A stretch of DNA of 34,681 nt from a virus, in IMG/VR virus record IMGVR_UViG_3300048110_000435, positions 1 through 34,681 of that record; one strand, written 5' to 3'. This document shows, piece by piece, positions 1 through 5,933 of the stretch (its first letter is position 1; each line of letters starts with the position of its first letter). Both the position numbers and the translations under genes were made by a program. The notes beneath the pieces were generated by a model that was not told the origin of the DNA, did no database searches, and saw only the letters and a program-made list of their open reading frames with translations.

Positions 1-127
1 TAAGTGTTGAAGCCTTTTGGGAGTAATCTTGAAAGGCTTTGATTTTATTAAACCTGTTACCTCACACCTCCGTATCTTCATTTTACGTTGATTTTTTAAA
101 TCCTCATTCCTCACATCCTGCCATCTT
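1..127. repeat. Left copy of 127-bp terminal direct repeat
   Basis: Identical to the last 127 bases of the window (34555-34681). The unit genome is therefore 34,554 bp and closes into a circle. The length equals a widely used maximum assembler k-mer, so I read it as the overlap left when a circular or circularly permuted genome is linearised. A true direct terminal repeat cannot be excluded from sequence alone. Confidence 0.95.
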
Positions 128-139
128 CATTTTACGTTT
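60..139. repeat. Two 31-bp direct repeats, 49-bp period
   Basis: Copies at 60-90 and 109-139. Both begin CCTCACA and end ATCTTCATTTTACGTT; the seven bases between differ. They lie in the non-coding control region between the end of the accessory operon and the start of the virion operon. An origin, operator or packaging-recognition role is possible, but the sequence does not choose between them. Confidence 0.8.
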
Positions 140-184
140 GTATGTACAATAGTTGCATCTACAACAGTTGTATGTACAACAGTT
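140..184. repeat. Three tandem 15-bp repeats
   Basis: Units at 140-154, 155-169 and 170-184 follow the pattern G(T/C)AT(G/C)TACAA(T/C)AGTT. The end of unit 2 and the start of unit 3 form a dyad, GTTGTA-TG-TACAAC, at 167-180. Tandem units of this size with dyad symmetry resemble iterons or operators. No binding protein can be assigned. Confidence 0.75.
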
Positions 185-228
185 AGGATTTTAACTAATC
201 AAAATAAGGCGTTTTAAGAGACTTTAAT

Positions 229-300
229 ATCTCCAGGGCAGTTAGGTATGGGTAAAGGGCTGAAATGCGCTGTAAAGGGCTGTAAATGGGAGAGGGCGGT
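229..300. other. Locally GC-rich, purine-rich block with short repeats
   Basis: An isolated G-rich stretch in very AT-rich DNA. GTAAAGGGCTG occurs at 252-262 and 272-282 (20-bp spacing), followed by a partial copy, GTAAATGGG, at 282-290. No open reading frame covers it. Its contrast with the surroundings suggests a protein-binding or packaging/replication site. No function can be read from the sequence. Confidence 0.5.
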
Positions 301-355
301 GAGCTCCGATATTAATTTAGTTTAATTATCAAGCATTTAGCAAATTATTAAGTAT

Positions 356-393
356 AAAAAAACCCCATAATAATTATTAAAATTACTAAGGGG
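356..393 (-). terminator. Intrinsic terminator closing the accessory operon
   Basis: Read on the minus strand, CCCC (393-390) pairs with GGGG (366-363), with further A/T pairing inside after one mismatch, followed by seven T residues (362-356). It lies 30 bases past the stop of the last minus-strand gene (423-560). It probably insulates the control region from read-through. Confidence 0.8.
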
Positions 394-422
394 TCAAACA
401 AAACAAACGAAAAAAAAGTATT

Positions 423-560
423 TTAAATGCTGTCTAAATTAAGTCTGTCGAACTGTTCAAATGTTATCCTTTTATTAATTCCATCCATATCAGAAATAAA
501 ATATTTATTATCTAATTCAATTGAATAAAAAGTTTTATTTAGCTTCTTAATATATTTCAT
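423..560 (-). CDS. Small hypothetical protein, 45 aa
   Basis: Begins MKYIKKLNKTFYSIELDNKY and ends DRLNLDSI. It is the last gene before the terminator at 356-393 and starts 4 bases after the stop of the 129-aa gene upstream, so it reads as the distal member of that operon. The sequence is mixed charged and hydrophobic with no membrane segment or cysteines. I do not recognise the family. Support is position, spacing and an A-rich leader. Confidence 0.55.
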   Translation of the reverse strand: MKYIKKLNKTFYSIELDNKYFISDMDGINKRITFEQFDRLNLDSI

Positions 561-564
561 TTTA

Positions 565-954
565 TTATTGATTTATATTTTTAGAATTCTCTTCTGTGTC
601 TTCTCTTTCATCCCATACATCCTTTAATATTAAAACGGTTTCGATATGGCTTTCATAATCCTGAAATAGTTTTTGTATATCAGTTGAAATACTTTTAATA
701 TCAATAAAGCTGAAGCCGTCAGGCGTATCCTCTTCGTTTAATTCAAGGCGGTTAACTTCCTTACCGTTTTTATAGGTTATTAAGTTAATAGGGCCGCAGT
801 GCATTTGGTCCCAATGACTCCGCCTTTTGTCCCTTTCATATATATTAATACGGTTTAATAGTTTTTCTTTTAATGCTTTACTGCATTTTTCTTTATTGAT
901 ACTTTCAATTTGGTAGTCTGTTAAGTATGTATATTTATTTTCTTTATGTTTCAT
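565..954 (-). CDS. Hypothetical protein, 129 aa
   Basis: Starts MKHKENKYTYLTDYQIESIN. A charged N-terminal half contains the stretch RRSHWDQMHCGPINLITYKNG at about residues 44-64. An acidic, Asn/Glu-rich tail follows. No signal peptide or membrane segment. Lies 4 bases downstream of a 46-aa gene and 4 bases upstream of a 45-aa gene, in a tight cassette of small unknown genes after the terminase. The position suggests accessory or host-interaction functions, but that is inference. Family not recognised. Confidence 0.75.
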   Translation of the reverse strand: MKHKENKYTYLTDYQIESINKEKCSKALKEKLLNRINIYERDKRRSHWDQMHCGPINLITYKNGKEVNRLELNEEDTPDGFSFIDIKSISTDIQKLFQDYESHIETVLILKDVWDEREDTEENSKNINQ

Positions 955-958
955 AATG

Positions 959-1099
959 TTATTTATTTTGTGTTATAAATTCTTTTATTGTTGTTTCTAT
1001 TGTTATTAATTGTTCAGGGGTGATATCACCATTTAATAAATTGAAATCATTACATAATAAATTCCAATTTATATACTTATCAATATTAAAATTTTCCAT
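959..1099 (-). CDS. Small hypothetical acidic protein, 46 aa
   Basis: Begins MENFNIDKYINWNLLCNDFN and ends KEFITQNK. It fills most of the gap between the Gp88-type gene (stop at 1115) and the 129-aa gene (start at 954). The leader before the ATG is A/T-rich, as for other genes here. Predicted soluble and mostly helical. No recognisable domain. A real gene is likely because the cassette is otherwise gapless, but length alone gives little support. Confidence 0.6.
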   Translation of the reverse strand: MENFNIDKYINWNLLCNDFNLLNGDITPEQLITIETTIKEFITQNK

Positions 1100-1114
1100 T
1101 TTATTAGTTTTTAA

Positions 1115-1726
1115 TTAGTGAAATATTAAACCGACTTTGTTAGTAGGGTTGAACCATTTAGTAGCGAACAAATCTATTTTAGAGGCGTTTTTATAGCCTA
1201 ATTTATTAAGACTTTCAATGCTATTAAAAATCTTTGTATGTCTGTCTTTTTTAGTATCAATTAAGTTTACTTGCTTACCTGAGTCACTGAAAATAAAGTC
1301 AAAATTTGCAGGAGCTTTTTTTAGATCCTTAATGAATTTAATTGAATTAGTATAAGAGTAAAATTTAACTTTTGGGTTTTGCTCCGCAATAGTTAACCAT
1401 TTATTTAAATATTTAGGGCTGTAATAGTCGCCTGAGTCGTGGACCCTTATAAAATCAGGTTTCTTTTTTATTATTTCTCTATTCATTAATTCAACAAAAT
1501 TACTTTGTTTAGTTAATGCAAATTTCTTTTCCATTCCATTACGTACACTAGGAAACCTTTTATAGTTACCTTTTTGAGCATAACAGAATTTTATACATTT
1601 ATCAGCAAAGGGGCAAGTAACTTTTCCCGTTTCGCTTCGATAAGCCGGGATACTAAAATTGAATACTTTCTTTTTTAGAAAATTACCCGTTTCTTTGATT
1701 TTGGTATTTTGTGTTAATAAATTCAT
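1115..1726 (-). CDS. Gp88-type phage protein with a clustered-Cys motif
   Basis: I start this at 1726 (MNLLTQNTKIKETGNF, 203 aa). An upstream in-frame ATG at 1774 would run 44 bases into the neighbouring gene, whose stop is at 1731. From the chosen start, residues 38-50 read CPFADKCIKFCYA, giving C38-x5-C44-x3-C48. RVHDSGDYYSPKYLNKW follows further on. This pattern matches the Gp88 family first named from mycobacteriophages. The cysteine spacing suggests a metal or Fe-S site, which is inference. Biochemical role unknown. It belongs to the late-placed accessory cassette downstream of terL. Confidence 0.8.
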   Translation of the reverse strand: MNLLTQNTKIKETGNFLKKKVFNFSIPAYRSETGKVTCPFADKCIKFCYAQKGNYKRFPSVRNGMEKKFALTKQSNFVELMNREIIKKKPDFIRVHDSGDYYSPKYLNKWLTIAEQNPKVKFYSYTNSIKFIKDLKKAPANFDFIFSDSGKQVNLIDTKKDRHTKIFNSIESLNKLGYKNASKIDLFATKWFNPTNKVGLIFH

Positions 1727-1730
1727 AATC

Positions 1731-2195
1731 TTAATTATTAAATTCTTTAGTGAAATATTTATAAAGGGCGTCAATACCGTTTATTTTATTTTTGTATTGT
1801 GCGTCCTGAGTGGAAAAAATATCCTTTTCTAATTCGATAACATTACCACCTTTAAACCATTCAAAAAATGTTTGTTTATAATAATTCTCTTCTAAATTAT
1901 ATTTATGGAGTTTTACCTCCAATTCCTCTAAGCTTTCACTCTCATAGTAAGTGCGGTCAAGTATTAAAGCAAATTTTCCGTTTTTCCATTGTTCAATATA
2001 ACCACCAAAATTATCGTTATGAAATTTAGACCAATCAAAACCCCATTTTTTTGAAGTATTAATACATTCTTCAATTGTATATTGACCGTAATAAATCACA
2101 AAAAGTGTATCTTCATCCCCAATGTCATAAACCCATTTACGGAAATTTTGACCTGTCGTTATTTGTCTGTTTTTCCTAAGTTCTGTTAAATTCAT
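1731..2195 (-). CDS. Hypothetical protein, 154 aa
   Basis: Begins MNLTELRKNRQITTGQNFRK and is rich in aromatic residues (WVYDIGDEDTLFVIYYGQYT, then KKWGFDWSKFHNDNFGGYIE). Predicted to be a compact soluble alpha/beta protein with no membrane segment. Lies 4 bases upstream of the Gp88-type start and 2 bases downstream of the next gene's stop. I do not recognise the family. A small anti-host protein is a reasonable guess from position only. Confidence 0.75.
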   Translation of the reverse strand: MNLTELRKNRQITTGQNFRKWVYDIGDEDTLFVIYYGQYTIEECINTSKKWGFDWSKFHNDNFGGYIEQWKNGKFALILDRTYYESESLEELEVKLHKYNLEENYYKQTFFEWFKGGNVIELEKDIFSTQDAQYKNKINGIDALYKYFTKEFNN

Positions 2196-2197
2196 AA

Positions 2198-2485
2198 TTA
2201 TATTTTTTTATCATTAATTAAAAGGTTATCAATAAAATACTTTTTTTGCTTTATAGTAACACTAATTAAAGTGCTTAAATTAATAAATCTATATTCCTTT
2301 TTTTGCAAGTCATAAACTGAAAGTAAATTTCTAGCTATTGGGTCAAAGCTTAAGCCTACACCCTTAACATATTTTGAAACATTAGTACGGCAATTAATCA
2401 CCCTTTTTGTCTTATCCTTTTTGATAAATTCAGCGGTGAAAATTTTACCACTTTGCATTTCCTTAAGTAATTGTTTTATATTCAT
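2198..2485 (-). CDS. Hypothetical protein, 95 aa
   Basis: Starts MNIKQLLKEMQSGKIFTAEF with basic stretches (KKDKTKRVINCRTNVSKYVKG) and a C-terminal section predicted to form beta strands (LSTLISVTIKQKKYFID). The pattern resembles a small SH3-like or nucleic-acid-binding barrel, but no family is recognised. Its ATG overlaps the stop of the 68-aa gene upstream as ATGA (2482-2485), so translation is probably coupled. Confidence 0.75.
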   Translation of the reverse strand: MNIKQLLKEMQSGKIFTAEFIKKDKTKRVINCRTNVSKYVKGVGLSFDPIARNLLSVYDLQKKEYRFINLSTLISVTIKQKKYFIDNLLINDKKI

Positions 2486-2688
2486 TTTTTTATTTTATTT
2501 AGTGTTTTTGTTATGTCGTTATAATTTAAATTATCTAATGAGTCAATAATCATAGTATGAATGCTTGACCTAGTATTCAAAACCTTATTAAAAATAAAAG
2601 GTGTTACGCCTTTTTCCTTTTGCATTAGGTCTAAAGTCTTGTCAAGTTCTTTGTAAGTCTTTATTAATTGTTTTGATGTTTTATTCAT
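2482..2688 (-). CDS. Small helical hypothetical protein, 68 aa
   Basis: Starts MNKTSKQLIKTYKELDKTLD. Amphipathic helices, no cysteines, lysine-rich end (LNKIKK). Its stop overlaps the next ATG as ATGA. It lies just after a possible 35-aa membrane peptide gene (2699-2806) near the start of the accessory operon. Family not recognised; a small regulator or inhibitor would fit the size. Confidence 0.65.
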   Translation of the reverse strand: MNKTSKQLIKTYKELDKTLDLMQKEKGVTPFIFNKVLNTRSSIHTMIIDSLDNLNYNDITKTLNKIKK

Positions 2689-2698
2689 TTGTTAAAGT

Positions 2699-2806
2699 TT
2701 AAAGGTTAATAAATAAGCCCCTTATAATTTGCCCTATAATATATATAAGGAATAAACCACAAAAGGCAGTTGTAAAAAAGTTTAGTGTTTTTAATATATG
2801 TATCAT
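2699..2806 (-). CDS. Candidate 35-aa single-span membrane peptide
   Basis: Starts MIHILKTLNFFTTAFCGLFL, followed by IYIIGQIIRGLFINL. Almost the whole peptide could form one transmembrane helix. An A-rich leader precedes the ATG, and the stop is 11 bases before the next gene. It would be the first gene of the accessory operon. Support is modest because AT-rich DNA readily yields hydrophobic short frames. Confidence 0.4.
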   Translation of the reverse strand: MIHILKTLNFFTTAFCGLFLIYIIGQIIRGLFINL

Positions 2807-2825
2807 TTTTATATAGTTTTTATAT

Positions 2826-2894
2826 AATAGAGGCTTAATCTCTTTTGTCTTGTTCAGTTACTCAACGAAAATCTAACGATTAGTAGCCTCTATT
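2826..2894 (-). ncRNA. Possible structured leader: 10-bp stem around 49 nt
   Basis: AATAGAGGCT (2826-2835) is exactly complementary to AGCCTCTATT (2885-2894). The enclosed 49 bases contain a second short inverted repeat, CTAA-CGA-TTAG, at 2873-2883. The element lies in the 5' leader of the accessory operon, between a candidate promoter (2910-2936) and the first gene. It lacks tRNA T-arm features. It could be an RNA control element or a protein-binding site. Not a known riboswitch to my eye. Confidence 0.4.
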
Positions 2895-2909
2895 TTTGTT
2901 AATAATATT

Positions 2910-2936
2910 CAAATATATAAATAATAATTAACAAAA
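2910..2936 (-). promoter_or_regulatory. Candidate Bacteroidota-type promoter for accessory operon
   Basis: Minus strand carries TATATTTG (2917-2910), matching the TAnnTTTG -7 element, with TTTTG (2936-2932) upstream. The spacer is 14 bases, shorter than the usual 17-23, so the -33 assignment is doubtful. The position just ahead of the accessory cassette fits. Confidence 0.35.
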
Positions 2937-3100
2937 CCGTTAATAAATATAAAAATCTTTTTTCCCTATATAATTAAGGAACGTATGCGAATACATAAAA
3001 CTTTTTTAATATGCAAGTATAAACACAATTTTTTTTGATATCAATATTTGAAATCTTGCAAAGCATAAAACCTGAATAAATAGAAATCAAAAGGTAAAAC

Positions 3101-3295
3101 CCTATTGCGTTTAAGAACCTACTATGTTTAATAAACCTACTGCGTTTAAGAGCTCACTATGTTTAAGAGCTCACTGTTTATAATCCAGGATAAGTCTGCC
3201 TGGATTGATCCTGGATTAAGAAAGTAAAAAATATTTTAACCCACTATGTTTAAGAAAGTGATTTAGTAAATCATAACCCACTATGTTTAAGAAAC
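3101..3295. repeat. Iteron-like array, 7 copies of a (C)TATGTTTAAG / TGCGTTTAAG unit
   Basis: The core GTTTA recurs at 3109, 3126, 3144, 3161 and 3176 (spacings 17, 18, 17, 15), with outliers at 3248 and 3285. Cores are mostly preceded by CTAT or CTGC and followed by AGA. GAGCTCACT also repeats at 3150 and 3167. The array lies in the roughly 510-bp non-coding stretch 2807-3317, downstream of terL. The same motif pair recurs at 13425-13455. Best readings are a replication origin, a repressor or sigma-factor binding cluster, or a packaging signal. Copy number and spacing are seen directly; the function is inferred. Confidence 0.75.
3181..3218. repeat. 11-bp inverted repeat with an extra half-site
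   Basis: TAATCCAGGAT (3181-3191) is an exact inverted copy of ATCCTGGATTA (3208-3218), and a third half-site CCTGGATT lies at 3199-3206. No T-run follows on either strand, so it is not a classic terminator. It sits between the two groups of iteron-like repeats and could be an operator or a cruciform. Confidence 0.6.
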
Positions 3296-3317
3296 TGTAA
3301 AGTGTAAGAGGTTTACA

Positions 3318-4523
3318 CTATCGAATAACATAACTCCCTTTGTTTGCATTTGCAAGGAAGTATTGAACTCCATAACGGAGGGAATCCATATGGTGATTCC
3401 ATTTATCTATTGGCCTTTCATTTCTACTATGCCATACATAATTGTTTAACTCCTTAATAAGTTCTAAAGAGTCAGGATCAATAATCAAATCATAATCCTG
3501 AATAAGTGCAATACCTGTTAAGATACTACCTTGTTTTTTTATTGCAGGTTTTACATTACAATATACCTTGAGCTCCTGGAGTAGTCTAGGTTCAGCACTA
3601 TCACATATTATAATATCTTCTTTAGCGTGTCTCCTATTGAGTTCACCAATCTCTTTAGTAGATAAACCTACCTTACAATACATAGTCTTTAACCACATCT
3701 TCTTCCTATCCCTATCTATAGCTACTTTAAGTAAAACTGTAGGGTCAACTGAAAACCCAAAATCCTGCCCAAATATATAAGGGGAATACTCATTAAAAGG
3801 TCCAACGGACCATCTAGTAAATACAACACCATCAGCCTTATCTAGCCATCCACCAAGTATCTGATGATTATATTTATCTGGCCTACGTCTACGAATCTCC
3901 TCTATCTGTAATAAGAATGAATCAGATAGATGTTCTAGGTTATCTTTGAATGTAGTATGCACATAAGTTACATTATCCTTCCAACCATTAAATCCACCAT
4001 TAACAGCTTTGGAGGCAAAGAACCTTTGATATATCCAATGCTCCTTTGTAGTAGGATTCAATATAAGTATAATCCTATTAGGTTTATTTTTAGCCCTTAC
4101 AGACTGATCTATTTTATCAAATGAATCCTCATCAACAAGTTCCTCTGCTTCATCCAATACAAACGTTGTAATACCTTGTAGAGACTTCAGGGCTGCAGTT
4201 TGATTACCTGCTGATGTTTTGATACCTTTAAATATAATAGAGCTCCCTGTGGACATATTTAGTATCTCATCTTTAGTTATCCTAAAATGTTCAGAGATAC
4301 CATACAACTCTATCTTTTCTATAAACTCTGGAATAATAGAAGTTGATGCTGAAGACATTGTATACCTGGTGAACAATATCTTATGCCCTTGCTCCATAGT
4401 TAGTAATGCCAAGAAGGAACCAATAGCAAAAGACTTACCACTACCTCGACCTCCGGTAACTACAAAGTACCTACTGTCATTACCTAATGCTTGATATTTA
4501 CTATTTAATTTCGGTGCGTTCAT
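3318..4523 (-). CDS. terL: Terminase large subunit
   Basis: Packaging motor ATPase and headful/cos nuclease. Walker A GGRGSGKS at residues 24-31. Walker B TTFVLDEAEEL in the N-terminal ATPase half, followed by a coupling motif region ILNPT. The C-terminal RNase-H-like nuclease shows acidic motifs FGQDFGFSVDPT, IICDSAEPR and HHMDSLRYGVQY. At 401 aa it is close to normal length for compact siphovirus TerL proteins. It is the distal gene of the replication operon, unusually far from portal and capsid genes on the linear map. A 7-bp hairpin (AGTGTAA/TTACACT, 3301-3319) overlaps the stop codon but has no T-run. The start overlaps a 55-aa gene by 23 bases. Confidence 0.95.
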   Translation of the reverse strand: MNAPKLNSKYQALGNDSRYFVVTGGRGSGKSFAIGSFLALLTMEQGHKILFTRYTMSSASTSIIPEFIEKIELYGISEHFRITKDEILNMSTGSSIIFKGIKTSAGNQTAALKSLQGITTFVLDEAEELVDEDSFDKIDQSVRAKNKPNRIILILNPTTKEHWIYQRFFASKAVNGGFNGWKDNVTYVHTTFKDNLEHLSDSFLLQIEEIRRRRPDKYNHQILGGWLDKADGVVFTRWSVGPFNEYSPYIFGQDFGFSVDPTVLLKVAIDRDRKKMWLKTMYCKVGLSTKEIGELNRRHAKEDIIICDSAEPRLLQELKVYCNVKPAIKKQGSILTGIALIQDYDLIIDPDSLELIKELNNYVWHSRNERPIDKWNHHMDSLRYGVQYFLANANKGSYVIR

Positions 4524-4668
4524 TTACTTTTATATAACCTGACCTTATACTAGCAGGTAGACCTTTACCATCAGGTTGATATCTATAACCTAATATTGGA
4601 TTGATTCCATAATTCCAAAAATCATATGGTATCTTTTTGACTAAATACTCTTCAGTATCTCTAGACAT
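4501..4668 (-). CDS. Small hypothetical protein, 55 aa, between terL and methyltransferase
   Basis: Starts MSRDTEEYLVKKIPYDFWNY and ends GYIKVNERTEIK. It bridges the 117-bp gap between the methyltransferase (overlap 28 bases) and terL (overlap 23 bases). Composition, with many aromatic and charged residues and a Gly/Pro-rich centre, looks like true protein rather than AT-rich noise. No family recognised. Position suggests a packaging or DNA-modification accessory role. Confidence 0.7.
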   Translation of the reverse strand: MSRDTEEYLVKKIPYDFWNYGINPILGYRYQPDGKGLPASIRSGYIKVNERTEIK

Positions 4669-5294
4669 AATTGTTCAGGTATTTTACTGCGTTCATAATT
4701 ATTCTTCATTCCTTGAGTTCCTTTACCTAGAGCTCCAGATTTTTTTTTAGCTGCATAACCTCTTGGCTGTTTGTCGTGATGACATTTATCATTACCATTA
4801 AAACATTCTGGTCTAGGTTGCCATCCATCAGGATTAATTAGATTCCTTATATTGTTACTCCATATGTCTGTTGGTTTTGCCCTATTCTCACCATACTTAC
4901 AATACCAAATAGTAGTCCTAGGTAATCCTTCCATAAAGAGTTGTTTCCTTAACATTCCCCTAGGATTCTCTATATACCAAAATCTAGGTTTTAACTCCCT
5001 GATGATCTGAATAGTCTTTTTAACTATTAAATCACTCTTCTTAGCGAAATCACTCATCTCTTTATTATGAGGTCTGTGATGAGATATTGCAGAAACTGAA
5101 TATGTTGTGCAAGGTGGAGAAGCCCATATTATATCAGGAGTAAAAGGAACTTTGTTTATATCAAAATCAAGTATATCAACAGCATAATCAATCCCTTCAA
5201 AATCATTTAGGTCCGAACTAAACACTTCATAACCTAAAGTTTCAGCAACCTTACCTATAGACCTACTACCTGCAAATAATTCTAGCACTTTCAT
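4641..5294 (-). CDS. DNA (cytosine-5) methyltransferase-like protein
   Basis: Predicted SAM-dependent modification of cytosine in phage DNA, plausibly protecting it from host restriction. Motif I LELFAGSRSIG at residues 4-14. Catalytic motif IV SPPC with C62. Motif VI-like ENP at 109-111. A conserved-looking RSKIPEQL near the C-terminus may serve as motif X. At 217 aa it is shorter than most C5 enzymes, so the target-recognition domain must be small. No restriction endonuclease lies nearby, so this is an orphan enzyme. It overlaps the candidate small-terminase stop by 4 bases (ATGA). Confidence 0.85.
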   Translation of the reverse strand: MKVLELFAGSRSIGKVAETLGYEVFSSDLNDFEGIDYAVDILDFDINKVPFTPDIIWASPPCTTYSVSAISHHRPHNKEMSDFAKKSDLIVKKTIQIIRELKPRFWYIENPRGMLRKQLFMEGLPRTTIWYCKYGENRAKPTDIWSNNIRNLINPDGWQPRPECFNGNDKCHHDKQPRGYAAKKKSGALGKGTQGMKNNYERSKIPEQLCLEILKSI

Positions 5295-5680
5295 TCCTCC
5301 TCCGTTACATCAATTATATCAGGTTTATCCTCATCTTGGTTCCCTGCAAATAGATTCTTAATATTGATATTAACTTTAGGTCTACCTTCATTAATACCTA
5401 CATCTTCAGGTTTACCATACTTATATTCAAATAGTAATTTAAGGTGAGGAAATGAATCTTTAGCTTTCTCCGCTAGTGATTCCCAGGCCTTCTCTTCAGA
5501 CCCAAATACTTCCCTCATTGCGTTTAAAGCATAGATATGTACCCTATCCTTCTTAGCTTTATTTAAACCTCTAGGAGTTGCTGTAATAGGTTTATTAACT
5601 CTATCACCTTTCTTTCTACCATTGTTCTTTCGACCATCAGTAGGTTTAACGTACTTCCTTTCTTTAGGCTTTCTCCCCAC
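5291..5680 (-). CDS. Candidate terminase small subunit / basic DNA-binding protein
   Basis: 129 aa. The N-terminus (residues 1-48) is extremely basic with several KK, RK and GRK runs. A helical central part (IYALNAMREVFGSEEKAWES) precedes a KYGKPED turn, and the tail is acidic (DKPDIIDVTEEE). This layout is seen in small terminases of Bacteroidota phages and fits its place two genes before terL. The identification rests on layout and location, not on a recognised helix-turn-helix. Codons reading TTTAAACGCAAT at 5519-5530 (minus strand) resemble the iteron motif. Confidence 0.5.
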   Translation of the reverse strand: MGRKPKERKYVKPTDGRKNNGRKKGDRVNKPITATPRGLNKAKKDRVHIYALNAMREVFGSEEKAWESLAEKAKDSFPHLKLLFEYKYGKPEDVGINEGRPKVNINIKNLFAGNQDEDKPDIIDVTEEE

Positions 5681-5933
5681 TATGCTTCTCGTATAAATAA
5701 TTATAAACGGACCATATTGCTATAGGCCATTCTTTTTGTGTGTATTCCTTTGAACCAATTCTCTTATCACTACCAAACTCAACAACAAGTTTAAACTTAA
5801 CACCTAGCTTCTGCCTATACTTTGTTTCTTTAAACTCTATAGGTTTAGGGTATATTTTATAACCCCTGTTGAAACACCACTTAGCAGCTTCCTGATTAAT
5901 TATAATCTCTTGTATTTGTTTCTTCTTAGACAA
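5664..5933 (-). CDS. Hypothetical protein, 89 aa
   Basis: Starts MSKKKQIQEIIINQEAAKWC. Residues from GVKFKLVVEFGSDKRIGSKE suggest a short beta sheet, and the C-terminal segment WPIAIWSVYNYLYEKHSG is aromatic and helical. Soluble, basic. Overlaps both neighbours (17 bases with the downstream gene, 8 with the upstream one), indicating coupled translation. Family not recognised. The location between a DnaA-like protein and the candidate small terminase suggests a DNA-metabolism accessory. Confidence 0.7.
   Translation of the reverse strand: MSKKKQIQEIIINQEAAKWCFNRGYKIYPKPIEFKETKYRQKLGVKFKLVVEFGSDKRIGSKEYTQKEWPIAIWSVYNYLYEKHSGEKA

Noticed and set aside
10-39. Plus-strand terminator (AAGCCTTT/AAAGGCTT)
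   Set aside because: The following T stretch is interrupted (TTTGATTTTATT) and no plus-strand gene exists to be terminated.
423-2806. Lysogeny module
   Set aside because: No integrase, excisionase or repressor-like helix-turn-helix was found in this cassette or elsewhere.
2826-2894. tRNA
   Set aside because: Stem and length superficially fit, but there is no T-arm consensus, no proper anticodon arm and a 10-bp closing stem.
3101-3295. CRISPR array
   Set aside because: Repeat units are only about 10-12 bp conserved with almost no spacer, spacing is irregular, and no cas genes are present.
3568-4494. Plus-strand open frames opposite terL
   Set aside because: They run antisense to a clear TerL with intact motifs and have hydrophobic, repetitive content typical of reverse-frame shadows. 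The same applies to other plus-strand frames in the window.
4641-5294. Restriction-modification system
   Set aside because: Only a methyltransferase is seen. Neighbouring genes are terminase-related or small unknowns and none resembles a cognate restriction enzyme.
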